Assembly (NCBI GenBank): GCA_034509735.1
Contig: JACGWO010000011.1
Span: forward strand, 13,239,866-13,303,865
Length of the DNA: 64,000 nt
From: Sesamum alatum
Lineage: Eukaryota > Streptophyta > Magnoliopsida > Lamiales > Pedaliaceae
Direction of reading: 5' to 3'
Shown: positions 1-10,672 of the stretch, piece after piece
Layout: each line of letters opens with the position of its first letter
Position numbering within the stretch: the stretch's first letter is position 1
The notes under the pieces: model-generated
What the model was told of the DNA's origin: nothing
What the model saw: the letters and a program-made list of their open reading frames with translations, nothing else
Database searches by the model: none
Position numbers and translations under genes: made by a program

Positions 1-1877
1 TTGGTACCAAATCACCGTAGTAGACTGCATCTAGGATGTCGTTTGAAGCTTCAAACTGGCGTAATTCACCACGTTTCTGCGGGCAATCTGGGGAGATATG
101 TCCTTTTGCTCCGCACATTTAACAGTGTTACATTGGCTCGGGTATGGGGTCGTCTGAAAGTTCTTCGTGTAGGGGTTCGTCATGTGGATTTAGACTTTGA
201 TCGTCTAGATCCTTGGGATGAAGCCCTTGTTGGTCCTGTTGTCTATCCAGATTTGTATGATCTGGCTTTTGATTTGTATCATCATGATCTTCTTCTGAAA
301 GAGGATTTTCTGGAACTCCTGGAATAAGAGTCACTGCCTTGCTTTCTCCTCTTCTTTTGCTCGCTTGATTCTCCTATAATAGTTGGAAAATCGTTATTAT
401 CACAACAGAGAGGGGTTCTTTTGATTTTACCTTTCAGTCTCTTCATGTTCTTTTGGACGGATGCTTGGTAACACCAATCCTTCAATTTATCTTTGAGGAA
501 AGACATCCTTCTTGCAACTGAATCTAGTTGTCCTGCAGGTACTTTGTATGATTGTATCAACATTCCCCTCCATGGACTGTAGATCTTTGCAAAGAACATT
601 AGGGCAGCTACTTCGGTTGTTACCCCACTCTGGAAAAAGTATTTGTGGAACCAATAGATATATTCATCTACTGCACAGATACTTCTTAATTCTAGGCCAA
701 AAAGAGCTTGTGGGGTATTATCCCATCCGATCTTTACCGACCCTTCCAAGCTTAACTCCAAAATTTTTATGAAGTTATCCTTGTCTAGTTCCAACGTAGT
801 TGCTGCAATTTTCATGGCTGCAACCCATTCATCTATCAGCTTCTCGATGTTTCGGAAATCGATAACATCCAGGTTGAGAACAGTGCCATATGGATGTAAG
901 GGCTGAGGCAGGGTCCTTTCCCATGGTGTATTTTCAGGCACTCGTCTTTGATTCCTTCCTGGGTTTTCTCGCAATCTTGTCCCTACGAAAGTAGGGGTAA
1001 CATTGGTGTGAAAATCCGTACCTTCTCTCATTGGATGATCATGCGGAGGATCATTTGAGCCTATGCTTCCCTCCGGCGGTGGTAAGCTGGAGCGACCTCA
1101 TTGGTTTGGATGTTGACTAAATCCACAATCCCCAGTTGGGAAAAGGATTCAGCTAACTCTTGTAGATCCGATAGATCCACTCTTGATATCTCCGTTAGTT
1201 TATGGATTTGATGATCTCGATGATTTGTTCTTCTTGTGTCTTTGGCTTCGAGATCTCTTTCGCGTTTCCTTTCTGATGTAGGAAAGATACCGGTCCAAGG
1301 GCGTCCCTGATGCGTTCTTGATAAGATCTGGATGTCTCAGGGGTTTCCTTTAATTTCTTTTCAGATCTGTGACTTCAGCCTTCAGATCTGTAAGATCATT
1401 CTGTAGATCTGGTAAGATCTTTAGGATTTCATCCATCTTTTGGTTCAAGAGGTCTATTTTCATAGGTACATGGATTAACCTATGTCCATACTCTTGAACT
1501 GTCTTTTAGACCTCCCTAAGGTCCTGCGAGTACTTTGAGGTATCCGGTTGAGGTCTCTCCAATCCGTTCCTTTAGTCATTATTTCTGAAATTGTATTTTT
1601 TCAGGAATCTACCAGTTCCGGATCTCCAGGCTGGGATTCTTCCATGGATCTCAGCTCCCTATAGACGTCTCACCGCATTTCCTAGTAGCGGCTATTGGAC
1701 ATGGCGATTTATGTGCCATTCCTCGTTTTCTTCCTTTGGAAGAAGTGATGGATCAACCAACATTGGACTGTTGGTGATGGTTCTAAGAATTTCCATAAGA
1801 AATTCTGTTTTCTATATTTTCAGAATCTAAAAATATTCCCTGTTTTCAATGTAACTCGAACTATCATTCGATTCCAT
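1..1877 (-). pseudogene. Pararetroviral coat-protein region, broken, with in-frame internal deletion
   Basis: The open part (1031-282, 249 codons) carries the capsid-core region and a Lys/Arg/Ser-rich tail. Downstream, at about 130-80, is the CCHC zinc knuckle typical of caulimovirid coat proteins, in another frame. Compared with the copy at 59.9-60.2 kb, about 138 bp (46 codons, in frame) is missing at about position 711, where the CCCCA-CAAGCTC junction lies. That deletion leaves the 249-codon frame open. The N-terminal third (1040-1877) aligns with the other copy but has stops. The product would have packaged viral nucleic acid; here it is a fossil. Identification of the family is firm, genus uncertain. 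Confidence 0.75.
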
Positions 1878-1951
1878 GCTTTAAAAATCTCCTCCGTTAG
1901 AGATAAAATATCAATATGTAATATAAACAAATATTTATTCAATAAACCTAG

Positions 1952-1963
1952 GCTCTGATACCA
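1952..1963 (-). promoter_or_regulatory. tRNA-Met primer-binding site of the pararetrovirus
   Basis: On the minus strand this reads TGGTATCAGAGC, the complement of the plant initiator tRNA-Met 3' end used by caulimovirids to prime minus-strand DNA. The same site occurs at 58717-58728 in the opposite orientation. Confidence 0.85.
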
Positions 1964-1985
1964 TTCTGATCGAGCACGGGAGAGA

Positions 1986-2221
1986 ATAGATATATAAAAA
2001 TGCGCATGGACTAAAATGCTATTTTCAAAGTTAAAGAGGGGTAAAATTGTCCCCTAATTTAACCAGAGGACTAAATGTGTCATCTTTATGAAAATTATAG
2101 GACTAAATCTGTCGATCTATGAAAATTACAGGACTAAATCTGTCGATCAAAATATAAAGGACCAAATCTGTCAACTACCCAAACTTACGGGACCAAATCT
2201 GTAATTTTTCCTAAAAAATAA
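1986..2221. repeat. Short-unit repeats beside the pararetrovirus
   Basis: No gene. Several degenerate copies of a motif like 'ggactaaatctgtcgatc' follow each other (2099-2215). Such 'gga-cta/cca-aat' phrases recur in many MITE-like repeats of this window. Confidence 0.5.
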
Positions 2222-3600
2222 ATTTATCCCGTAATTAGGACATGCCCAAAATGTTCTTTTCGGGTTTTATTTGATCTAGAAAGTCTTCAATGGTTGCTCA
2301 ATTCTACACTCACAATATATTTTTTCCACATAAATGTTCTCATTAGACGAACCCACACTCGAATTTGAGTAAGACTCAAATTGATTTATGCCCATCCCCC
2401 TCGTTTTTTGTCAAAATTATCTGAATCCCACTACTTCAAGTCTATTTTTGTGGTGCATAAAATGACGGCCAAAGATGTCCTTAAATAGACAAGAAATTGC
2501 CCAATTTCCCCTCCAAAATTGTTTGACCGTTTGTTTTAACGGTCAACCTAACGGATGGTGCTCAGGTGGATGAAAAACAAAAACTTTGGGTACCAGTCTG
2601 ATGACTTGGAAACATGGGGTACCAAAGGTGAAAAAGAGGTATAGTTGGGGTATCAATAATGAAATTATCCCATTTTTTGTCAACAATCAAGAATAATGTG
2701 CTTCGATCTTGGGCACATTTTCAAACTAAACCATCTAAAAACTCCATAATACTCCCTTTTCTGTGAAAATAAAAATAAAAATAAAAACAAAAATTAGTGA
2801 TAAGTAATAAGAATACAAAATAAATAAGAACAAAAAATAAATTTTCCATGTAATTAGGATATGACCAAATTCTTCTTCTCGGATTAATTTTGGTCCTAGA
2901 AGTCTTCAATGGTAACTCAATTCCAGACTCACAATATAATTTTTCCACATAAATATTCTCATTAGACGAATCCACACTCGAATTTGAGTAAAATTGAAAC
3001 TTATTTCTTCTCGTTTTCTCAAAATTTTCTCAGTTCCACTATTTCAAGTCTATTTTTTATGGTGTATGAAATGGTAGCCAAACATGCCCTTAAACAGACA
3101 AGGAACCACCCAAATTTTCCTCCAAAATTGCGTTGACCGTTAGTTTTAATGGTCAACCTAACAGAGGGTACTCAGGTAGATCAAAAATGAAAACTTTGGG
3201 TACCAAGTCTGATGACTTGAAAACTTGGGGTATCAAAGGTGAAAAGGATGTATAGTTAAGGTATCAAAAGTGAAATTATCCCTTTTTTTAAGATGAATAT
3301 AACATGTTATTTTTTTTTAATTAAAGGGATGTAATTGCCACGTTATAAATAATTAGTCAATAAAACTACTTTCCCCATACACTATCAATTTCTTTTGAAT
3401 AAATTAATTTTTCCTCGAAACTGGGTTGACCGTTAAAACTTGGGTTGTTCGTTGGTTTTAACTATCAACCTAATGGAGAGTACTCAGGTGGATGAAAATT
3501 AAAAACTTCAGATATCAAATCTAATGATTTAGAAAATATGAGGTACTGAAACTGAAAAAGGAGTATACGTTGGGTATGAAAAACGACATTATCTCTATTT
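2222..3600. repeat. Three degenerate tandem copies of a ~610-bp repeat
   Basis: Copy A (about 2222-2685) and copy B (about 2833-3285) share long stretches, for example the phrases 'cattagacgaa-ccacactcgaatttgagtaa' and 'ggtcaacctaac'. A third partial copy (about 3400-3595) repeats only the second half. No coding potential. The unit contains complementary 'ttgaccgtt' and 'ggtcaac' arms, suggesting a foldback element at its core. Related sequence recurs at 58240-58330. Confidence 0.65.
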
Positions 3601-3602
3601 AA

Positions 3603-3756
3603 CCATGACTAAACATCTTGAAAAATATTGATTAACCGTGATAAAAATTTAAACTTTTTCATTCGTTTTGTTTGATCGTGGTTAATAATATTGATTTACT
3701 ATGATTTTTAAGCCGTGATCATTTATAGTGTAGCGAAATATCTATTTTTTATAGTG
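3603..3756. mobile_element. CACTA-type MITE remnant
   Basis: The stretch has the phrases 'taaccgtgataaaaa' and 'ttactatgatttttaagccgtgatca' and ends in ATAGTG, as in the complete members at 8774-9069 and 9840-10161. The other end is missing. The following bases to 4183 show nothing recognisable. Confidence 0.45.
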
Positions 3757-4183
3757 ATATGAGAAATCAATTACAATGTATAAAAAAGAAATACTTATAC
3801 ATGGTTATATATTTATTATAAAAGAATACATATAAATATAAAAAACCTACTAATTTTTTTATCAATAAAATTGTGAAAAAAATCTTTATTTCGAATTAAA
3901 TTATATAAGAAATTGATCATAATAATATATAAATATTAAACAAACATTATTTGAAATAAAATAAGATGATTAGCAAAACATATTATAACATAATAATGAG
4001 CCTTATTATTATTATCATCATCGCGGTTAAACACGATCTATGCGGTCTACGTCAATGTAAAACCAAACTCGATTGCTAAAATACGATCATTTTTTACCAA
4101 CCAAAAACCAACTCAATCCACCCTTAACTTGTTAATTACGGTGTGATTTGGATTGGGCCGATCGATTGGGACGACCCCACGAT

Positions 4184-4189
4184 TTTATT
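4184..4189 (-). promoter_or_regulatory. Candidate polyadenylation signal of the SCPL gene
   Basis: AATAAA on the minus strand, about 57 nt beyond the TAG stop at 4248-4246. The position is suitable for a plant near-upstream element; not tested. Confidence 0.5.
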
Positions 4190-4245
4190 GAACAAAACTA
4201 GGTTTAGAGTTCACCATCTTAATAATACTCTGAGAAAATATCATT

Positions 4246-7200
4246 CTAAAGATTGTTTTCACGAATCCATCTCTCGAACATGACAAAACTTTCCTTGGCT
4301 TTGAATTCTGGATTCGTATGACCACTTCCCTGGAAGGAAAAAAAAAGAGTACATGCCGAATAAGTAACGGTTATCAGTGAAAACTTTGAATCTTTTCAAG
4401 AGATGAGAAAATAACAAAACGAAAGAGAGGATAAAAAGTCAAATTATTTTCAATGAGGAATCATTTGGAATATGAGGAAGTTTGATGCTACTTGTATTGT
4501 TAGTAGTCTAATTTCAATTTGAATTAGTGCCCGTTTGGCAACTGTGATTGAGCAGTTCGAATTTGCATTTTAAGTGCAAGAACTATTTTTGTATCGGTTG
4601 GTCCTTTTTTAATAATCACATTTAGAATTAAATTACATCAGAACTAAGTTTTGATAGAAACTTTAATTTGTAGCTCCTAATTTCACAACAATTATTTTTC
4701 ATTTAATTACCTACCTGCCCATTATATAATTTTTAAATTTATTCATTTTTTTTCCAATAATCAATTATTCCAAAAATTAATTTTCTCATAATAATTATTT
4801 TATATTCAATTATACAACTATCAGACCAAACTGGGCCTACACATATCATTGTGACGGAACAAGTAATTCATTTTACAATATTATCATATTTGAATTAAAT
4901 TTACAAAAATGAAAAACATAAATAAGAAACAACAAATATCCCTTACCTTTATAGTGGCATATGTCAGTTCATAATCCCCTTGTGCATACTGCATTGTGTA
5001 TCTTTTTTCAAAAAACAAAACAAAAAAAAAAGTAATTTATCAGTAAATTAGCTTGAACAAATTTAGATTATTAAAACTTAATTAAATTTGGAAATTTATC
5101 AGTAGTGGAAGAACCAACCCTCCATTTTGGTCTTCAACAAACCAGGGCCTCCAATCACTTTTAATCGGCACTTTGAGGGATTCTATCCATTTTTCTGTGG
5201 ATGTGTGAGGAACCACCAAGTCGTGATCACCACTGTCCACATATTAAATTAAAATTAAGCATAGGAAAGAAAATTATTCTAATAAATATATTGGTAAAAT
5301 TATAGGTCGTTAGCATTTTTGGTCCTATAACTTACTCCATTAGCACATTTAGTCATTATTTTGACGAATATAGTCCAACACATATCAGATTTTGGTCATT
5401 TTTTTGACAAATTTAGTCATATGTTGCCAAATTTGGTCCTAAAGACATATAGTTAAAAAAATGAGATGTAGTCGAGTTGAGAATGGGACCAAAATTGTCA
5501 GCACAAAACTAAATTTGCCAAAAAGAAGACAAAATATGAGATGTTCAATACTAAATTCGCCAAAAAAGAACTAAGTGGGTGTTTGGGAAAGTTTAAAAAA
5601 AGTGATTATGAGCTTTTAGTTTAAAATAACTTTACTTTAAGTGTTTGTAAAAAGGGTTTCTGCTTTTGCTTTTCTGAAATTCAGCTCATTTTAGCCATAA
5701 GTTCAAAGCTATGACTCTTCAGCTTTTGCTGCTTAATGGCAATTTTGTAAATATTTCAAAGTTGTTTTAGACATTTTTGTCCTCCACTTTTGGTTAATGA
5801 CTTGTCCAACAAAGTCATTCACTTTTTCTTTCTTTAATTAATAGGAGGGCATAAAAGTAAATGTACCAATTAAGTGATTTTTCCATAACTTTTTTCCCAA
5901 ACACTCAAAACTTAATTCTTTTTTACTTTTCTATACTATTTCCAAACACTCCCAACTTTTACTAAAATTAAAACAATCAACTTTTTCTATAACTTTTCAC
6001 TTTTTTATAAGCAGAAGTTTTTGCAAACACCCCTTAAATGTGTAAATGGTACTTACATGATCAAAAATGCTAACGGCCTATAGTTATATGATCAAAAATA
6101 TATTTTTGCCAAAATATATTTGAAGGAATTAGAAAACGTATAGAGAAGAAACTTATACATAAAATCAATTTTTACTTGAAAATCAAAACTCGGGCATTTG
6201 TCTGTGTGAACTTTTTGTGATAGGCTATAGTACTTGGAACATTTTTTATGTAAGGAACTTTTCCACTTGGACCAGGCTTGCTGTGTCTAAGGCTTTGGTT
6301 GCATCTTACCCATTGTGTTCCCTGTTCAATACTTATATCAATTTATTTCTCACAAATATTAATAATATCAGAATCAATCATACGACAAATATATTATATT
6401 TATCATGTAATTAGTATACAGTTCATAAAAAGTGATAAATATTATATTTATTATATTATTAGTACATAATTCATAAAAATGATCGATCACATGATAAATA
6501 TATTATATTTTTCTATGTGATTGGTTTGATTTCATACCTCAAGAACATTAAGAGCTTTCTGTACAGCCTTATCATTTGCCCATGAATGTGAAAGAAAAGC
6601 ATTATCTTCCTACACAACATAGAAAAAAAAAATTCACATGAAATCAAACAAATGTAAAAGGAAACAAGGCGGGAAAAAGAGAGAGAGAGAGAGAGAGAGA
6701 GACATTTGACACAAGCAAGAGTGAGAAGATATTACCCGACACCATTCTTTTTTCTTACGAGCAACAATCGGTTCTATGAAATCTATTGTCGTTTCCTCAA
6801 CAGAAGATGCATACAGCGACATAATGTCACGTCTCTTTGGCGCCCATAGCGCTTCGTCACAGTACGGTTCTAAGATGTGGGGCTGGTATATTTTGTCGAG
6901 ACACTACATACATATCATATTAATACACATGTTCGTCATAAAGGATATATATATATATATATATATATAAGTAGTACTAATACGTTATAATTTAAGAAAG
7001 GTGATTAAAGTTCTTCATGCTTACCTGATTTATCTTCGCAAGATCATTTACACATAAAGTGTTTTTTGAATCCACGTGTTTGTAATTTCCATGACAATTT
7101 GCTTTTGCTGACTGAAAACCAAAACGAATGATTGTTATAAGGAGGTTGTTAACCTGAAGATCGTCGAACTACTCCAGTAAAAGTTTAAGCTGTTATAAGA

Positions 7201-10200
7201 AAATAATTTAATATTTAATATATTTATAATAGAACGCTCTCCCTGCGTGCAGGCACTATTCTTTTCTACCAAGCTTTGCACGTGATTTTTTTTTTCTTTT
7301 TTTTATCTCATAAGTGGGGTGATCTTCGAACTCAGAACCTCTTCTTTGGCGACTCTAGTACCATGTTAAATTATCACCTTATCTAAAAGTTTTAATCATT
7401 ATATAGAACAATAATTTAATATTTAATTTTTTTTAACATTTCTCAAATATAATTTCCTGGAAAAAAAAAAAAACATTGCTTGTTGTTGAAAACAATGTAA
7501 GAGCAGGACGGATGAGATTGCCTGATATAATTTTTCGGACAGGAGACCCATTCGATGAGCATACTTTACTCTTTCGTTAATGTCCTGATACAAATCCGTA
7601 ATAGGATTTCCTAGTGCATAACCCTGCTCCCAATTCCAACACAAATGTAAGAGGAAATTAGTTGTTTTTCAGAAAAGATAGCTATAAAGAAATAAATAGA
7701 AAATTGTCAGGTCCAGTCAAACCTAAATTAATCACATAATAAGTATATATTTACACTTGTCATATGATAATTAGCTTGACCTGACCGAACCTGATCTGCA
7801 TAACTTTTTTTTTAAAAGTGAAGTGTCAGAGTATTTGTAAACTGTACTTTCATATTCAACGTTGGCTTATCCCCAGCTTCAAGACCTATCATAGAAAAAA
7901 AAAAAAAAAACGGATTATATACACTAGCATAAAATATACAGCACTGGAAAAAAATTTACTATTGGCTATAACTTTATTAGTTGTGAACTAAAACCATGAT
8001 AAATAATTTTTATTAACCATAGTTGAATAAAAATTATTGCAAAAACCTAGATTATTCATCATGAAAACTATTTTTTTCAATACTATAAGCTATGACAAAT
8101 GTATTAGCCACACTTGCAAAAACCACAGTCAACAACCCTTGCGTGATCATGGTGAATAACTATTTACTACGACTATTTATTTTTAATCATGACAATTAAC
8201 CATGATTAAAATATTAATTTTTTTAGTGCATGAAACTGTATGCAAAATTGAAATATGTTCTTAGTAGGTAATATCGTACCCTTGTACACTTGATTGACGA
8301 TAAGAGGAAGAGTGATGCCAGAGTAAGATTCACCAACAATGTAGAGTGGATTCTTTAGATACTGCGGGTGCTTTATAAGCCACTGCAAACAAAAAAAGAA
8401 GCTATCTTAATTAATTAGTACTTGAAAGATAATGGATTTATTTATTATCATATCGTATTTAGTTTAAATTGAAATAATTTTACACTATTTTTCTCACCTT
8501 TCTAAGGAAGTCATAGCAAAGTGTTGTCGACAATGTGTCGTTTGTGATGTAACCTTTTAGCGTGTTTGAATAAGAGTACCCGGCACCGGCTGGTTGATCT
8601 ATGAATAGAATGTTGGCGAACTGAAAATTGAAAATGTATTTTAATTCATATTGTAGCGTGCACATATGTACATCGAACATAAAACTTTAATATTACTCTA
8701 TGAAAACACTAATTATTTATTGTGAAATTACCACTAACAATAATTAGTGATAAAAAATTATGAATAAAGTTGTCACTACAAGAAAATTACTTTTTTCCTA
8801 CACTATAAATAACTACGGCTAAAAAATCGTGGTAGATAGTACTATTAACTATAATCAAACAAAACCAACGTGAAAACTAAATGTTTTTACCACAGTAAAT
8901 TAAAATTTGCTATGACTTTTAGCTATAGTAAAAAAAAATTCTCATGAATTTAGCTATAACTAATGTTTTTGTCTCATTTACAGAAACAGCGGTTAATAGA
9001 CATCGCGCATGTTTTTTTTTTTTTTTCTATAGTAATTTACTTTACCAAAAAATCATATTTCTTCTAGTGTGTCATTAAAGACAATTAACAATTTTATGTC
9101 CAGCTTAAGTGTTCGCTAATATTATATTTTATGGAGAATACTGTACCTTTGTCCATGCGTACTCGTTTAACTTCAATGCTGTTGGTCCCCCAGTGCAATT
9201 AGGAAAATCAATAACAAAGGTGCCTACAACAAAATTTGAATGTTAAATTAATCAATGAAATTCAGAAATATTTCTTTTGTTTTCGTTCAACCCATAAATA
9301 TTCTCGATCGAAAATTACGGGCAGTTTTAATGTTGGTGTCTGAGTTAGTCACTGAATCAGTTTTATCTAATCAATTTTAGTCCTCAAATTTTCTTAGAAT
9401 GATTAAAGTTGGTGTTCTTTATTAGTTAAATGCGGAGAACAAAATTGATGAGGTCGAAATATGGCGTATTAAAATTGATCGAGTGACTAACTTATGAGAT
9501 CAAAATTAAAATTATCCCATATAAAAAACCAAGCAGAAATACTATAAAGAGATAATTACACCGTCGTGCCCAGAGGTTTGGGATAATTACACGTTATGGT
9601 TTGGTAAATTACATCTAACACTCCTAACGTTTGTTTCCATCTAAGACATAGATCTATCAGTTAGCCAAAATTCTCCAAATTTACTAGTATTGGCGAAAAG
9701 AATGAATAAAAATTCATATTTACCAGTAATTGATTTATTACAGGTCAAAATTGATAAGGTCAGAACATGAGATACCAAAACTGTTTTAGTAACTAATTTG
9801 GGATACTGAAATTCCCACATCGAAAAAACCAAGTAGAAACACTACAAAAAAAATATGATATTTAATCATTGCTAATTATCATGGTTAATACTAATTAATC
9901 GTAGCGAATAGTCATTGATCACGGCCACGCAACAATTGTCGGCCGTTGTTTTTGCGAGGGTGGCTAAAACATTTGTCATGGCTAAAAGCCATGGCGAATG
10001 TTTTTACCACGGCTAAAGCTGTCGCAAATAAGTTTTTCATGGTAGAAAAACTAGTTTTTGCATCGATTTTTATTTAACCGTAGTTAATAATAATTATTTA
10101 CCACGATTTTTAGCCATGATCATTAAAAATGTAGCTAATATTTATTTTTATTTTTCTAGTGAAATACTATAGAAATACCCACCGATTTCCATGAGAATGA

Positions 10201-10579
10201 CAGAAAGACCGGAGCAACCCGGTCCACCGGTGATCCAAAATATGAAGGGATCCTTTTCAGGGTTGCCTTCCGACTCAAAGAAGAAATAGAAAAGTTGCAC
10301 CTCCTCATCTTCTCCCACGCCGATATACCTAATTAAGTTTTCAATAATATTAAACATTTAAACTATTATAATTAATTTATACATGCATGTAGGTTTAAGC
10401 AAGAAATTGGAAAAAATAAACAAAACAAATATCGAAAAATTGGAAATAATTAATTACCCGGTTTCAAGTTTGTTGGGAAGTTTATCGGGCAAACCGGGCA
10501 GAGTTTCGACCACATGTTGTGGAAAAACTGTGCTGCTAGAGCAAAGAATTACTAGCAGAAATACTAAGAGCAACTTCAT
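4246..10579 (-). CDS. Serine carboxypeptidase-like protein (SCPL), 14 exons, 463 aa
   Basis: Exons (minus strand): 10579-10458, 10328-10183, 9223-9147, 8620-8498, 8382-8280, 7885-7848, 7623-7522, 7111-7025, 6903-6736, 6609-6538, 6276-6176, 5232-5119, 5001-4947, 4329-4246. They total 1392 nt with consistent phases. Residues 1-21 form a hydrophobic signal peptide. The oxyanion-hole motif GGPGCSG is at 75-81. The catalytic Ser is in GESYSG (S175), Asp in GDHD (D384) and His in GSGHT (H440). Length fits the family (S10 peptidases, 430-490 aa). Plant SCPLs are secreted or vacuolar and act as carboxypeptidases or as acyltransferases using glucose esters; sequence alone does not decide. The donor after exon 7 is GC, all others GT. 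Exon 11 is the weak point: only the AAG acceptor before 6276 keeps frame, and it drops three codons present in the paralogue. Exon 11 also ends in A, changing Ser to Asn before GDHD. Confidence 0.87.
5300..6110. mobile_element. Foldback element with a nested MITE, in SCPL intron 11
   Basis: The outer arms match in inverted orientation: 'gtcgttagcatttttggtcc' near 5307 and the complement of 'gatcaaaaatgctaacggcc' near 6060. Inside sits a second element (about 5577-6032) with ends GGGTGTTTGGG and CAAACACCC, resembling plant hAT/PIF-type MITEs. No coding sequence. Confidence 0.6.
6679..6702. repeat. (GA)n microsatellite in SCPL intron 9
   Basis: About 12 perfect GA units, close to the intron 9 donor (exon 9 ends at 6736). 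Confidence 0.9.
6945..6969. repeat. (TA)n microsatellite in SCPL intron 8
   Basis: About 12 TA units between exons 8 and 9. Confidence 0.9.
7160..7440 (-). mobile_element. tRNA-related SINE-like repeat in SCPL intron 7
   Basis: On the minus strand it contains 'taacatggtactagagtcg' (A-box-like) and 'gttctgagttcgaagatca' (B-box-like), spaced as in plant tRNA-derived SINEs. A related phrase of the type 'ttaaattatt-ctatataa-aaactttta' occurs on both sides (7180-7230 and 7384-7425). Family assignment is by motif only. Confidence 0.5.
7942..8228. mobile_element. CACTA-type MITE in SCPL intron 5
   Basis: Begins CACTGGAAAAAAATTTAC and ends TTTTTTTAGTG, with the internal 'aaccatag/accatgat' phrases of the family. 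Flanking triplets are CAG and CAT, so the target duplication has decayed or the ends are off by a base. It fills most of intron 5, ending 51 bp from the exon 5 donor. Confidence 0.7.
8774..9069. mobile_element. CACTA-type MITE in SCPL intron 3, 3-bp target duplication TGT
   Basis: Starts CACTACAAGAAAATTAC, ends TTCTTCTAGTG. The flanking triplets at 8771-8773 and 9070-9072 are both TGT. 296 bp, non-coding. The CACTA...TAGTG ends and 3-bp duplication are diagnostic for the superfamily. Confidence 0.85.
9310..9839. repeat. Imperfect tandem duplication in SCPL intron 2
   Basis: Two units (about 9310-9545 and 9640-9839) share 'gagg/aagg-tc-gaa-atg' and the end phrase 'aaaaaccaagyagaaa'. The first unit carries the uninterrupted sequence AGCAGAAATACTATAAAG at 9532-9549, an empty counterpart of the MITE insertion site at 9840. 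Confidence 0.6.
9840..10161. mobile_element. CACTA-type MITE in SCPL intron 2, 3-bp target duplication AAA
   Basis: 322 bp, starts CACTACAAAAAAAATATG and ends TTTTTCTAGTG, with AAA at 9837-9839 and 10162-10164. Removing the element and one AAA gives AAGTAGAAATACTATAG, nearly identical to the tandem unit at 9531-9547 (AAGCAGAAATACTATAA), which confirms the boundaries. It lies 21 bp from the exon 2 donor. Confidence 0.88.
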
Positions 10580-10636
10580 TGTAGCAGGCAGCAGTGCTCT
10601 CTCAGAAACTGTGAAGAACGTGTGTATGCATGCATA

Positions 10637-10651
10637 CATATATATACTACT
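10637..10651 (-). promoter_or_regulatory. Candidate TATA box of the SCPL gene
   Basis: The minus strand has 'agtatatatatg' about 60-70 nt before the ATG at 10579. This would leave a short 5' UTR of roughly 30 nt. It lies inside a TA-rich stretch, so it is suggestive only. Confidence 0.4.
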
Positions 10652-10672
10652 TGGAAGGTGATATATATAAAA

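Larger units (their letters stand above)
1..1985 (-). mobile_element. Endogenous pararetrovirus (caulimovirid) fragment, left copy, cut by window edge
   Basis: The segment matches, on the opposite strand, the 5' part of the element at 58.7-64 kb. Read on the minus strand it runs from the tRNA-Met primer site (1952-1963), through a start-codon region at 1877-1875 with the same N-terminal reading as the other copy, to the zinc-knuckle end of the coat-protein region near position 100, and then leaves the window. About ten bases upstream of the primer site are also shared by both copies. Caulimovirids do not encode an integrase, so copies in plant chromosomes are normally fixed by illegitimate recombination. 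Stops and frameshifts between 1040 and 1877 show that it is a relic. Confidence 0.8.

Noticed and set aside
282..1031. 249-codon frame as a host gene
   Set aside because: It aligns with the pararetroviral coat-protein region at 59.8-60.5 kb and stays open only because of an in-frame deletion.
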